Source of the DNA: Pseudomonadota bacterium
GTDB taxonomy: Bacteria > Pseudomonadota > Alphaproteobacteria > Rhizobiales > Devosiaceae
Assembly: GCA_023430705.1 (NCBI GenBank)
Contig: JAEYZJ010000170.1
Location: 1-29,154, forward strand
Length of the DNA: 29,154 bases
Reading direction: 5' to 3'
The notes beneath the pieces are model-generated. The model was not told the origin of the DNA and ran no database searches. It saw only the letters and a list, made by a program, of their open reading frames with translations. The position numbers and the translations under genes were made by a program. Shown here piece by piece: positions 17,039 to 25,161 of the stretch (positions are counted from its first letter, which is position 1; every line of letters starts with the position of its first letter).

Positions 17039-17162
17039 GACGATCGCCGGCGGCTGCCAGTGCGGCAGCGTGCGCCATCGGATTGCCGGGCTGAGGGGCC
17101 CGGCAATCTGCCACTGCCGCATGTGCCGGACCACGACCAGGCCGCCGGAGTTCCGCCAGTGA
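17025..17162 (+). pseudogene. Truncated GFA-family gene (N-terminal zinc-site remnant)
   Basis: ATG 17025 to TGA 17160-17162 encodes 45 residues with GGCQCGSVRH and ICHCRMC. These are the first two zinc-ligand motifs of the GFA (glutathione-dependent formaldehyde-activating/CENP-V) fold, after which it stops at TTTRPPEFRQ. The intact paralogue at 18118 continues for another 125 residues and has the third motif CKDC. The two copies share an exact 18-base block (17049-17066 and 18160-18177) and a 13-base block (17115-17127 and 18229-18241). The remnant's stop overlaps the GTG start of the peptidase gene and contains that gene's ribosome site, so it may be kept for translational coupling. A functional zinc microprotein is the less likely alternative. 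Confidence 0.75.
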
Positions 17163-18121
17163 CGGCGCTCCGCACCTACTATCCCGAGATCGAGCCCTAT
17201 GCGTCGGGACACCTCGCGGTCGGCCACGGCCACGAGATCTACTGGGAGCGGGTCGGCACGCCCGGGGCCAAGCCTGCGGTGTTCCTGCATGGCGGCCCCG
17301 GCGGCGGGATCAGCCCGAGCCAGCGCCGCGTGTTCGACCCCGGCCGCTATGACGTGCTGCTGTTCGACCAGCGCGGCTGCGGCCGCTCGCGCCCCTTTGC
17401 CGGGCTCGAGCACAACACCACCTGGGACCTCGTCGCCGATATCGAGCGGCTGCGCGAGATGGCGGGGGTCGAGCAGTGGCTCGTCTTCGGCGGCTCGTGG
17501 GGCTCGGCGCTGGCGCTCGCCTATGCGCAGGCGCATCCCGGCCGCGTCTCCGAACTGGTGCTGCGCGGCATCTTCACGCTGCGGCGCTGGGAACGGCTCT
17601 GGTACTACCAGCACGGCGCCTCGCTGCTGTTCCCGGACAAGTGGGAGCGGTTCGTCGCGCCCATCCCGCCCGAGGAACGCCACGACATGATCGGCGCCTA
17701 TCACCGGCGGCTGACCAGCGCCGATCGCGACATCCGGGTTGGCGCGGCGCGCGAATGGGCCCGCTGGGAAGGCGAGACGATCACCCTGCTGCCCGATCCC
17801 ACGGTCAGCCACACATTCTATGACGACGACTACGCGCTCGCCTTCGCGCGGATCGAGAATCACTTCTTCGTCAATGCCGGCTGGATGGAAGAGGGGCAGC
17901 TGATCCGCGACGCGGCGCGGCTGCGCGACATCCCCGGCGTCATCGTGCAGGGCCGCTACGACGCGGCCTGTCCGCCGCAGACGGCCTGGGACCTGCATCG
18001 CGCCTGGCCGGAGGCCGAGTTCATCATGGTCGAGGGCGCCGGCCACGCGATGAGCCAGCCGGGGATCCTGCATCACCTGATCGAGACCACGGACCGGTTT
18101 GCCGGGAGCGAGTTCATATGA
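17159..18121 (+). CDS. pip: Proline iminopeptidase (alpha/beta hydrolase, S33)
   Basis: Cytosolic serine peptidase that releases N-terminal proline from peptides. The 320 residues match the family length. Visible are the oxyanion HGGPGGG, DQRGCGRSRP, the nucleophile elbow GGSWGS (Ser113), Asp268 in GRYDAACPP and His296 in GAGHAMSQP. The N-terminal motif YYPEIEPYASGHLAVGHGHEIYWERVG is typical. The start is GTG 17159: it has GGAG eight bases upstream and shares GTGA with the stop of the broken GFA gene. In-frame codons back to 17060 would read through that remnant and are rejected. Its own stop overlaps the ATG of the intact GFA gene. It is enclosed by two GFA copies, as if inserted during a duplication. 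Confidence 0.94.
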   Translation: MTALRTYYPEIEPYASGHLAVGHGHEIYWERVGTPGAKPAVFLHGGPGGGISPSQRRVFDPGRYDVLLFDQRGCGRSRPFAGLEHNTTWDLVADIERLREMAGVEQWLVFGGSWGSALALAYAQAHPGRVSELVLRGIFTLRRWERLWYYQHGASLLFPDKWERFVAPIPPEERHDMIGAYHRRLTSADRDIRVGAAREWARWEGETITLLPDPTVSHTFYDDDYALAFARIENHFFVNAGWMEEGQLIRDAARLRDIPGVIVQGRYDAACPPQTAWDLHRAWPEAEFIMVEGAGHAMSQPGILHHLIETTDRFAGSEFI

Positions 18122-18627
18122 GCGAGGAGGACGACGGCTACCGCTTCCGCGAGTACTCGGGCGGCTGCCAGTGCGGCGCGGTGCGCTGGCACGCGACCGA
18201 GCTGCACGACAACCCGCACGTCTGCTATTGCCGCATGTGCCAGAAGGCGTTCGGCGGCCTGTTCGCGCCGCTCGTCGGTGTCCGCCGCGAGCACCTGAGC
18301 TGGACGCGCGGCACGCCGTCCCACTTCGCCAGTTCCGCCCATGTCCACCGTGGCTTCTGCAAGGATTGCGGCACGCCGCTGTTCTGGGAATACCTCAAGG
18401 GCGAGCGGGTCTCGCTTGCCATCGGCAGCTTCGATACCCCGCACGCCATTCCCATCCGCTTCCAGATGGGGCTCGAGGGCCGCCATCCCTCCCTGCCGAT
18501 GCTGCCCGGCGCCGAGCCCATGGGCACGACCGAGGAGGCCGAGGACGCCGCGACCATTGCCGGCATCCGCGCCTCCAACCGGCAGCACCCCGACCATGAC
18601 ACGGCCGCCTGGCCGTCCAGTAGCTGA
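18118..18627 (+). CDS. GFA-family (glutathione-dependent formaldehyde-activating/CENP-V-like) protein
   Basis: A 169-residue zinc protein of the GFA family. Zinc ligands are CQC (Cys17, Cys19), CYCRMC (Cys36, Cys38, Cys41) and CKDC (Cys81, Cys84), giving the two-zinc layout of the fold. GFA founders were proposed to speed the reaction of formaldehyde with glutathione, but most members have no proven activity, so I call the family and not the reaction. The C-terminal part (MGTTEEAEDAATIAGIRASNRQHPDHDT) is a low-complexity tail seen in many members. ATG 18118 overlaps the peptidase stop, with GGGAG upstream, and the gene is 10 bases ahead of cimA. A truncated paralogue lies at 17025. Confidence 0.9.
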   Translation: MSEEDDGYRFREYSGGCQCGAVRWHATELHDNPHVCYCRMCQKAFGGLFAPLVGVRREHLSWTRGTPSHFASSAHVHRGFCKDCGTPLFWEYLKGERVSLAIGSFDTPHAIPIRFQMGLEGRHPSLPMLPGAEPMGTTEEAEDAATIAGIRASNRQHPDHDTAAWPSSS

Positions 18628-18637
18628 GTATCGCCCG

Positions 18638-20245
18638 ATGTCCGCCCCAGAGACCGTCAAACAACGCCTCTACATCTACGACACCACCCTGCGTGACGGC
18701 GCGCAGACAGCGGGTGTCGAGTTCTCGCTCGAGGATAAGATCTCGGTTGCCGCGCTGCTCGAGCGCATCGGCGTCGACTACGTCGAGGGCGGCTATCCCG
18801 GCGCCAACGTCATCGACGACCAGTTCTTCACCGAGCGGCGGACCCGCAAGGCGACCTTCGCCGCCTTCGGCATGACCAAGCGGGCCGGGCGCTCCGTGGG
18901 CAACGACCCGGGCGTGCAGTCCATCCTCAACGCCGTCTCGGATGCGGCCTGCTTCGTCGGCAAGGCTTCGTCCCGGCAGGTGGAACTGGCGCTCGGCATC
19001 TCGCCCGACGAGAACCTCGCGAGCCTGCGCGAAACCATCGAGGCCTCGATCGCGGCCGGCAAGGAAACGCTGGTCGACTGCGAGCACTTCTTCGACGGCT
19101 TCAAGCACGACCGGGCCTATGCCCTGCGCTTCGTCGAGACGGCGCTGGACGCAGGCGCGCGCTGGGTGGTGCTGTGCGACACCAATGGCGGCACCATGCC
19201 GGACGAGGTGGCGGCGATCGTCACCGAGGTGCTGGCCGTCGCGCCGGGAGACCGGCTCGGCATCCATGCGCACGACGATACCGGACAGGCCGTCGCCAAC
19301 ACGCTTGCGGCGGTCAATGCCGGCGTCCGCCAGATCCAGGGCACGCTCAACGGCATCGGCGAGCGCTGCGGCAACGCCAACCTCGTCACGCTGATCCCGA
19401 CGCTGAAGCTGAAGCCCGCTTTCGCCGACCGGTTCGAACTGGGCACGACCGACGAGCAGCTCGCCGGCCTCACCCAGGTGGCCCGCGCCTTCGACGAGGT
19501 GCTGAACCGCGCCCCGTCGCGCCAGTCGCCCTATGTCGGCACCGCCGCCTTCGCCACCAAGGCCGGCATCCATGCCTCGGCGCTGGCCAAGGACTTTTCG
19601 ACCTACGAGCACGTGCCGCCCGAGAGCGTCGGCAACGAGCGCAACATCATGGTCAGCCAGCAGGCGGGCAAGTCGAACCTGCTCGCCGCGCTCAACCGGC
19701 ACGGCATCGCCCTCGCCAAGGACGATCCGCGCATCGACCGGCTGCTGCGCGAGGTGAAGCTGAGGGAGTCGCAGGGCTATTCCTACGACGGCGCCGACGC
19801 CTCCTTCGTCGTCCTCGCCCACGAGATGCTGGGCACGCTCCCGCACTTCTTCGAGGTGGAGAGCTACCGCGCCAGCGTCGAACGCCGCCACAATGCCCGC
19901 GGCGAGCAGCTCACCGTCACCGAGGCGGTGGTGAAGATCGTGATCGGCGGCGAGCGCCTGATGTCGGTGGCGGAAGGCAATGGTCCGGTCAACGCGCTCG
20001 ACCTTGCGCTGCGCAAGGACCTCGGCGTCTATTCGGAACGCATCGCCGACCTCGAGCTCGTCGACTTCAAGGTGCGTATCCTCGACGGCGGCACGGGCGC
20101 GGTCACCCGTGTACTGGTCGAAAGCCGGGATGGATCGGGCGAGCGCTGGTACACGATCGGCGTTTCACCCAACATCATCGATGCCTCATTTGAGGCGCTT
20201 TACGAGTCGATTACCTATAAGCTCATGAAGTCAGAGGCAGCCTGA
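18638..20245 (+). CDS. cimA: (R)-citramalate synthase CimA
   Basis: Condenses pyruvate and acetyl-CoA to citramalate, opening the threonine-independent route to 2-oxobutyrate and isoleucine. The 535 residues match CimA rather than the shorter homocitrate synthases. Motifs: YDTTLRDGAQTAG (Arg19, Asp20, with metal ligand Asp15), HAHDDTG (His210, His212) and GIGERCGNANL. The C-terminal regulatory domain (from about 400) normally binds isoleucine as feedback inhibitor in this family. LeuA-type 2-isopropylmalate synthase is the alternative, but length and the IYDTTLRDGAQ start favour CimA. ATG 18638 gives the usual N-terminus, though its ribosome site is weak. As last gene of the operon headed by cysS, it is the reason to read the upstream leader as Ile-sensitive. 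Confidence 0.93.
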   Translation: MSAPETVKQRLYIYDTTLRDGAQTAGVEFSLEDKISVAALLERIGVDYVEGGYPGANVIDDQFFTERRTRKATFAAFGMTKRAGRSVGNDPGVQSILNAVSDAACFVGKASSRQVELALGISPDENLASLRETIEASIAAGKETLVDCEHFFDGFKHDRAYALRFVETALDAGARWVVLCDTNGGTMPDEVAAIVTEVLAVAPGDRLGIHAHDDTGQAVANTLAAVNAGVRQIQGTLNGIGERCGNANLVTLIPTLKLKPAFADRFELGTTDEQLAGLTQVARAFDEVLNRAPSRQSPYVGTAAFATKAGIHASALAKDFSTYEHVPPESVGNERNIMVSQQAGKSNLLAALNRHGIALAKDDPRIDRLLREVKLRESQGYSYDGADASFVVLAHEMLGTLPHFFEVESYRASVERRHNARGEQLTVTEAVVKIVIGGERLMSVAEGNGPVNALDLALRKDLGVYSERIADLELVDFKVRILDGGTGAVTRVLVESRDGSGERWYTIGVSPNIIDASFEALYESITYKLMKSEAA

Positions 20246-20263
20246 ATACCGCTAAGGGGTTTA

Positions 20264-20280
20264 CGGGGCAGGTTGCCCCG
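20264..20280 (+). other. Short hairpin between cimA and the LysM gene
   Basis: A perfect 7-bp stem CGGGGCA/TGCCCCG with a GGT loop lies 18 bases after the cimA stop. There is no T tract, so it is not a standard terminator. It could pause transcription or protect a processed 3' end. Confidence 0.35.
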
Positions 20281-20298
20281 CATCGCCCGGAGGGCCCG

Positions 20299-22197
20299 CT
20301 GAGCCGGACCTACGACCGCCGAGCCCTGTTCATCGCGCTGGCCTCCGCCGGCGCGACCATCGTGGTTGCGCTCGGCATCATCGGCCTCCCGCTCCTCAAC
20401 GCCTGCACCGACGATCCGCGCGGCATCCCCACCTGCCTGCACGACATGGCCGACCGCAAGTTCGACCTCTCCGGCAACGGCCGGGGCAGGACGGCCGAGG
20501 CCTCCCCGCAACCGCCCGCGACCGTCGCGGAACGCGCGGCCGGTCCGATGGCCGAGCCGGTGGAAGAGCCGCAGCAGGCGCCGATGCCTGCCGAGCCGCC
20601 GCCCGCGGCGAGGGAACCCGCGGCGCCCCCGATGCCGGTCGAGCCTGCGACCGGGCAGGAAGCTCAGCCGCCAAAGCCTGCCCCCGAACGGGCAGATGAC
20701 GTGCCGCTCGCCGCTTCGGTCGAACCGGTCCCGGCTGTGACGCCCCGGCCGCCGCCGCCACCCCGGCCGCCGCCGCCACGGCCGCCGCGGCCTGCGCCGC
20801 CCGAACTCTACTCGCCGGTGCCGGTCGCCAACTGGAAGGCTCCGCTCGACCCGTGGTTTGCAGCGCCGCCGCCGCCCCCGCCACCACCCCGGATCGCGGT
20901 GGCCCGGGCCAGCCCGCCTGCAGACGAGGAGCGCGGGACGGCCCCGGCCGCCGTGGCGCCTCCCTCACCGCCGGTCGCCAAGTGGACCGCCCCGGTCGAC
21001 CCATCGGTGGCCGCGCTCGGTGACGGGGCGCGCGAGGCCGTCGTGGCCAATATCGAAGCGCTGCCGCCGCCGCCCCAGCCCGTGGTTGCGGCGCCGGTCG
21101 TCGCACCGCCGACAATCGATGCGATCGAGCTCGAGGGCGGCGAGAGCTTCATCTCGGGCTCCGGCCCGGCGGGCGCGCTGATGCGGCTCTATACCGACGG
21201 CAAGCTGCTCGGCGAAAGCACGGTCGAAGAGGGCCGCTGGCTGGTCGAGGCCGGCGACATCCTGGCCTCCCCGATGCAGGAGCTGCGCGTCGAGGCCGTC
21301 GATCCCGGCACCGGCAGGCTGCTCGGCGAGACGACGATCACGGTCGAGATCCAGTTGCCCGACCCGCCGGAAGTCGTCGACGCGCCCGAGCCGCAGGGGA
21401 CCACGAAGCCTACCGCGCCGGCGATCCCGCCGGCGGCTCCCGCGCCTGCGCCGCCTGCCGTGGCGGCCGCCCCGCCACTTGCCGACACGCAGACCCAGCA
21501 GGAGACGGTGAGCCGTACCGTGCCCGCCGTGCCGGAGCCGGCCGTCAGGACTACCATTTCTGAACCGAGGCCCACGGCGCCTGACGCGGGTCCGCCCGTC
21601 GAGGTCCCTGAACCAACCCCGGCCGCCCCGTCGGTGTGGCCGGAGAGCGCAACGGTCCCCGCTGTCCCGTCGCCAACGGCCGCGCCCGCCGCGATGGCCG
21701 CCGAAGTCGAGCAAGCGCGGCCGGTTCCCGCTGCTCCCGGCCAGCCACCGGCTGCGGCAACACCTGCGGTGCCGCCGGTCTCCCCGCGTCCGGTCCCGTC
21801 GCCGAGCGTGACGCTCGCGCCGCCGCCCGCGTCCGCGTCCGAGACGACGCTCCCCGATTACCGCCCGGGTGGCATCGACGAGCCGCTGCTCGAACTGCCG
21901 CGGCCGGCGGCCCCGGCGCTGACGGCCGAGTTCCGCATGCCGGCGCGTGAAGAGCCGTCGGGACGGTCGGTGACGGTGCTGAGGCTCATTCCGTTCGGCG
22001 ATCCGGTCGACGGGCGCTTCACCGGCGGCAAGGCCATCATCCGGCGCGGCGATACGCTGTGGAGCATCGCCCACCGCTACTATGGGTCGGGCATCCACTA
22101 CCGCACCATCTTCAAGGCCAACCGCGACCTGATCTCGCGGCCGTCTCGCATCTATCCGGGCCAGATCTTCGATCTGCCGCTGGTGACCGAGGAGTAG
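20299..22197 (+). CDS. Membrane-anchored Ala/Pro-rich LysM protein
   Basis: A cell-envelope protein expected to bind peptidoglycan. From residue 1 it has a basic N-terminus (SRTYDRR), a hydrophobic segment (LFIALASAGATIVVALGIIG) and LLNACTDD, either a membrane anchor or a poor lipobox. A long Ala/Pro-rich linker contains PPPPPPR-type runs. About residues 270-355 form an Ig-like beta domain (IELEGGESFISGSGPAGALMRL to TITVEIQLP). After more linker comes a LysM domain at the C-terminus (IIRRGDTLWSIAHRYYG, YPGQIFDLP). Start: no ATG exists in frame. CTG 20299 has GGAGGG four bases upstream and restores the charged N-terminus; GTG 20362 has no ribosome site and would cut the hydrophobic segment in half. 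Residue numbers assume the CTG start. Confidence 0.78.
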   Translation: MSRTYDRRALFIALASAGATIVVALGIIGLPLLNACTDDPRGIPTCLHDMADRKFDLSGNGRGRTAEASPQPPATVAERAAGPMAEPVEEPQQAPMPAEPPPAAREPAAPPMPVEPATGQEAQPPKPAPERADDVPLAASVEPVPAVTPRPPPPPRPPPPRPPRPAPPELYSPVPVANWKAPLDPWFAAPPPPPPPPRIAVARASPPADEERGTAPAAVAPPSPPVAKWTAPVDPSVAALGDGAREAVVANIEALPPPPQPVVAAPVVAPPTIDAIELEGGESFISGSGPAGALMRLYTDGKLLGESTVEEGRWLVEAGDILASPMQELRVEAVDPGTGRLLGETTITVEIQLPDPPEVVDAPEPQGTTKPTAPAIPPAAPAPAPPAVAAAPPLADTQTQQETVSRTVPAVPEPAVRTTISEPRPTAPDAGPPVEVPEPTPAAPSVWPESATVPAVPSPTAAPAAMAAEVEQARPVPAAPGQPPAAATPAVPPVSPRPVPSPSVTLAPPPASASETTLPDYRPGGIDEPLLELPRPAAPALTAEFRMPAREEPSGRSVTVLRLIPFGDPVDGRFTGGKAIIRRGDTLWSIAHRYYGSGIHYRTIFKANRDLISRPSRIYPGQIFDLPLVTEE

Positions 22198-22248
22198 CCG
22201 GGGGGCGGGCCGTCGGCGCGCGCCCGTGTCGCCGGCGACAACCCGCAA

Positions 22249-22264
22249 CTGCCCCTTCGGGCAG
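22249..22264 (+). terminator. Possible weak terminator hairpin after the LysM gene
   Basis: CTGCCC-CTTC-GGGCAG, 51 bases past the LysM stop, followed by GCGCTTTCG. A competing hairpin (22261-22279, GCAGGCG with CGCCTTGC) overlaps it. The absence of a good T tract makes termination uncertain; it may belong to the leader of the arsR-type gene. Confidence 0.3.
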
Positions 22265-22313
22265 GCGCTTTCGCCTTGCCTTGCGGGCAGCGTTTCTTTA
22301 TCGCTGTTTTACG

Positions 22314-22640
22314 ATGAACCTCATGCCCGACGACGATATCGCCAGTCTCATGCGTGCCCTCGGCCACCCCGTGCGGCTGAGCATCCTGCGTATCCTTGCC
22401 GAGCAGAATTCGGGCGATTGCTGCTGCACCGACGTGACCCAGTGCCTGCCACTGGCCCAGTCGACCGTCAGCCAGCACATCAAGGTGCTGCTCGATGCCG
22501 GGCTCGTCGAGCGTCATGCCAAGGGGACGCGCAACTGCTACAAGCTGCGCTCCGATCGCCTGTCCGAGTTCAGCGCCGCCTGTTCGGGCCTGTTCTCGGG
22601 CCTCGCCACTACCGTTTCTCCGGTCAAAGAGCTCGCCTGA
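22314..22640 (+). CDS. ArsR/SmtB-family regulator with Cys-rich sensor helix
   Basis: A 108-residue winged-helix repressor. LMRALGHPVRLSILRIL is the ArsR N-terminal helix pair, and QSTVSQHIKVLLDAGLVERH is the recognition helix followed by the wing (KGTRNCYKLR). The stretch GDCCCTDVTQC occupies the place of the metal-binding ELCVCDL motif of arsenic sensors. It offers four Cys around the start of the DNA-binding unit, so a soft metal, metalloid or redox signal is likely. ATG 22314 is used; an in-frame ATG at 22323 is equally possible and neither has a strong ribosome site. The stop overlaps the ATG of the ABC exporter (TGATG), so the two are translationally coupled, and the regulator probably controls its own operon. 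The ligand is inferred only. Confidence 0.88.
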   Translation: MNLMPDDDIASLMRALGHPVRLSILRILAEQNSGDCCCTDVTQCLPLAQSTVSQHIKVLLDAGLVERHAKGTRNCYKLRSDRLSEFSAACSGLFSGLATTVSPVKELA

Positions 22641-24535
22641 TGTCTGTCGCCGAAGAGGCGCCCAAGCGTCCTACCGTTAGCGCGGAGGAGGGGGGGCTGC
22701 TCTCCACCGTTCGCAACCTGTGGCAGTACATGTGGCCGGCCGGACGGCCCGACCTCAAGCTGCGCGTGATCCTCGCGCTCGGCGCCCTGCTGGTCAGCAA
22801 GGTCGCAACCACGCTCATCCCGTTCCTCTACAAGTGGATCATCGACAGCCTCGACGGCTCGGCCGATCCGGGGCTGGTCATGGGCATTGCCGTGCCCATC
22901 GTGCTGGTCGTTGCCTTCGGGGTGGGCAACATCATCGACGCCGGCTTCCAGCAGCTGCGCGACGTGCTCTTCGCTTCGGTTGGCCAGAACGCCGTGCGCA
23001 AGCTGGCGCTGCAGACCTTCGAGCACATGCACCGGCTGTCGCTGCGCTTCCACCTGGCGCGCCGCACCGGCGGGCTGTCGCGCGTCATCGAGCGCGGCAC
23101 CAAGGGCATCGAGACGATCGTCCGCTTCACCATGCTGAACACGGCCCCCACGGTGGTCGAGTTCGTCATCACCGGCATCATTTTCGTCGTCATGTTCGGC
23201 GTCAGCTATCTCGGCGTGCTGATCGCGACCGTGTGGCTCTATCTCTGGTTCACCATCAAGGCCTCGAACTGGCGCATCGCCATCCGTCGCGACATGAACG
23301 AGAGCGACACCGACGCCAACGGCAAGGCCATCGACAGCCTGCTCAACTTCGAGACGGTGAAGTACTTCGCCAACGAGAAGATGGAGGCCGAGCGCTTCGA
23401 CGCCTCGATGGCGCGCTACGAGCGCTCCGCCATCCGCATCTGGAGCTCGCTGGGCTTCCTGAACTTCGGCCAGGCGGTCATCTTCTACACCGGCACGGTG
23501 GTGATCCTCGTGATGGCGGTGCTGGGCGTGATGAACCGCACGCTGACGCTGGGCGACTTCGTGCTGCTCAACACCTTCCTCATGCAGATCTACCGGCCGC
23601 TCAACATGATCGGCTTCGTCTACCGCGAGATCCGGCAGGGCCTCACCGACATCGAGGAGATGTTCAAGCTGCTCGACCGCGAGCCCGAGATCAAGGACAA
23701 GCCGGGTGCGAAGCCTCTGGTGATCACCGGCCCGGTGATCCGCTTCGAGGACGTGAGGTTCCACTACGACGCGGATCGGCCGATCCTCAAGGGGATCAGT
23801 TTCGAGGTGCCCGCCGGCAAGACCATCGCCGTGGTCGGCCCGTCGGGGGCCGGCAAGTCGACGATCTCGCGGCTGCTCTATCGCTTCTACGACGTGATCG
23901 AGGGCCGCATCACCATCGACGGGCAGGACCTGCGCGACGTGACGCAGGAGAGCCTGCGCGCCGCGATCGGCATGGTGCCGCAGGACACGGTGCTGTTCAA
24001 CGACACCATCGCCTACAACATCCGCTACGGCCGGCCCGACGCGACCGACGAGGAAGTGCGCAAGGCCGCCGACCTGGCGCAGATCGGTCATTTCATCGAG
24101 GCGCTGCCCAAGGGCTTCGACACCCAGGTCGGCGAGCGCGGACTGAAGCTCTCGGGCGGCGAGAAACAGCGCGTCGCCATCGCCCGCACCATCCTCAAGG
24201 CGCCGGCCATCCTGATCCTCGACGAGGCGACCTCGGCGCTCGACACCAAGACCGAGCAGGACATCAAGTCCGCGCTCGACGTGGTGTCGGCCAATCGCAC
24301 CACGCTGGTTATCGCGCACCGGCTTTCGACCGTCGTCAATGCCGACGAGATCATCGTGCTGCGCGACGGCCAGATCGCCGAGCGTGGCAGGCATGCCGAC
24401 CTGCTTCAGCATGGCGGGCTCTATGCCCAGATGTGGAACCGCCAGCGCGAGGCGAGCGAGGTCGAGGAACTGGCGCGCAAGGTCGCCAACGACCCCGAAG
24501 GCTTCGTCAAGCGCGGGCTGCCTGCAGCGGAATAG
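22640..24535 (+). CDS. Atm1-type (ABCB7-like) ABC exporter, fused permease and ATPase
   Basis: A 631-residue inner-membrane half-transporter acting as a homodimer. The N-terminal half holds about six membrane helices (for example VILALGALLVSKVATTLI, VVEFVITGIIFVVMFGVSY, FYTGTVVILVMAVLGVM) with the Atm1-typical NETVK-like segment LLNFETVKYFANEKMEAERFD. The ATPase domain has Walker A at 400-408 (GPSGAGKST), the LSGGE signature at 504-508, Walker B with Asp528 and catalytic Glu529 (LILDEATSALD), and a switch His in IAHRLST. Bacterial Atm1 exporters move glutathione derivatives and metal-glutathione complexes and give heavy-metal tolerance; mitochondrial relatives serve Fe-S assembly. The coupled Cys-rich ArsR regulator favours metal or thiol detoxification here. 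It ends five bases from the convergent LysE-family gene. Confidence 0.93.
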   Translation: MSVAEEAPKRPTVSAEEGGLLSTVRNLWQYMWPAGRPDLKLRVILALGALLVSKVATTLIPFLYKWIIDSLDGSADPGLVMGIAVPIVLVVAFGVGNIIDAGFQQLRDVLFASVGQNAVRKLALQTFEHMHRLSLRFHLARRTGGLSRVIERGTKGIETIVRFTMLNTAPTVVEFVITGIIFVVMFGVSYLGVLIATVWLYLWFTIKASNWRIAIRRDMNESDTDANGKAIDSLLNFETVKYFANEKMEAERFDASMARYERSAIRIWSSLGFLNFGQAVIFYTGTVVILVMAVLGVMNRTLTLGDFVLLNTFLMQIYRPLNMIGFVYREIRQGLTDIEEMFKLLDREPEIKDKPGAKPLVITGPVIRFEDVRFHYDADRPILKGISFEVPAGKTIAVVGPSGAGKSTISRLLYRFYDVIEGRITIDGQDLRDVTQESLRAAIGMVPQDTVLFNDTIAYNIRYGRPDATDEEVRKAADLAQIGHFIEALPKGFDTQVGERGLKLSGGEKQRVAIARTILKAPAILILDEATSALDTKTEQDIKSALDVVSANRTTLVIAHRLSTVVNADEIIVLRDGQIAERGRHADLLQHGGLYAQMWNRQREASEVEELARKVANDPEGFVKRGLPAAE

Positions 24536-24540
24536 GACGC

Positions 24541-25161
24541 TCAGCCCGCTATCAGCAACGAGCCGATCGCCATCACGCCGAAGCCGATCAGCACGACGCC
24601 CGAGAGTCGCGAGATCCAGGTCGCGAAACCCTCGGGCAGGCGCTGCCGCGCCAGGGCGACGCCGCCGCTCAGCACCGCCCACCAGCCGAGCGAGCCGAGA
24701 AACACCCCCGCGACGATGATGAACGCGCTGGCGCCGCCCGTCTCGCTACCGAGCCCCAGCCCGGCAAAGATCGCGGCGAAGGAGACGATGGTCATCGGGT
24801 TGGCGATGGTCAGCGCGAACGTCGCCGCCACCGTGCCCAGCAGGTCGCGCGTGTCGAGCCGCGCCGCCTCCACCGCCGGCCGCGGCCTGAGACTGTTCCA
24901 TCCCAGCCAGATCATGAACAGCCCGCCGACAACCCGCAGCGGGGCGTCAACAACGATGAGCATCGCCGCGAAGGCCGCGAAGCCGAGCGCTGCCAGCGCC
25001 GCGTAGGTGGCATCCGCCATCGCCGTGCCGACGCCACCCATCATGCCGGCCCAGAAGCCGCGCTCGAGCGTGCGGTTGATGCAGAGCGCCCCGATCGGAC
25101 CGAGCGGTGCAGCGATGGCCAGCCCCAGCAGCAGGCCCTTGCCGAACAGTCCGAAGTCCAT
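24541..25161 (-). CDS. LysE-family amino-acid exporter
   Basis: A 206-residue inner-membrane protein of the LysE/RhtB export family, expected to expel an amino acid or analogue by proton exchange. It starts MDFGLFGKGLLLGLAIAAPLGPIGALCINRTLERGF, the family's first helix with the conserved PxGP motif. Five further hydrophobic segments follow, including ALTIANPMTIVSFAAIFAGLG, a hallmark helix. ATG 25161 overlaps the stop of the Lrp/AsnC gene (TAATG), so the pair is translationally coupled. Lrp-type regulators beside LysE exporters usually sense the exported amino acid and activate the exporter; substrate not determinable here. The gene ends convergent with the ABC exporter, with no terminator seen in the five-base gap. 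Confidence 0.92.
   Translation of the reverse strand: MDFGLFGKGLLLGLAIAAPLGPIGALCINRTLERGFWAGMMGGVGTAMADATYAALAALGFAAFAAMLIVVDAPLRVVGGLFMIWLGWNSLRPRPAVEAARLDTRDLLGTVAATFALTIANPMTIVSFAAIFAGLGLGSETGGASAFIIVAGVFLGSLGWWAVLSGGVALARQRLPEGFATWISRLSGVVLIGFGVMAIGSLLIAG

Noticed and set aside
17060..17158. Longer N-terminus for the proline iminopeptidase
   Set aside because: The extra codons read the GFA remnant in another frame and resemble no family N-terminus, and the GTG at 17159 has a good ribosome site.
17049..18177. The two GFA copies as ends of a mobile element around pip
   Set aside because: The shared blocks encode conserved zinc motifs and lie inside genes. There is no transposase, terminal inverted repeat or target duplication, so gene duplication explains them better.
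20736..20900. CCGCCGCCGCC runs as a repeat array
   Set aside because: They are proline codons in the Ala/Pro-rich linker of the LysM protein, low-complexity coding sequence and not a repeat element.
22538..24682. 714-codon open frame antisense to the ABC exporter gene
   Set aside because: Long only because stop codons are rare in GC-rich antisense frames. No domain is recognisable and the sense strand encodes a complete Atm1-type protein.
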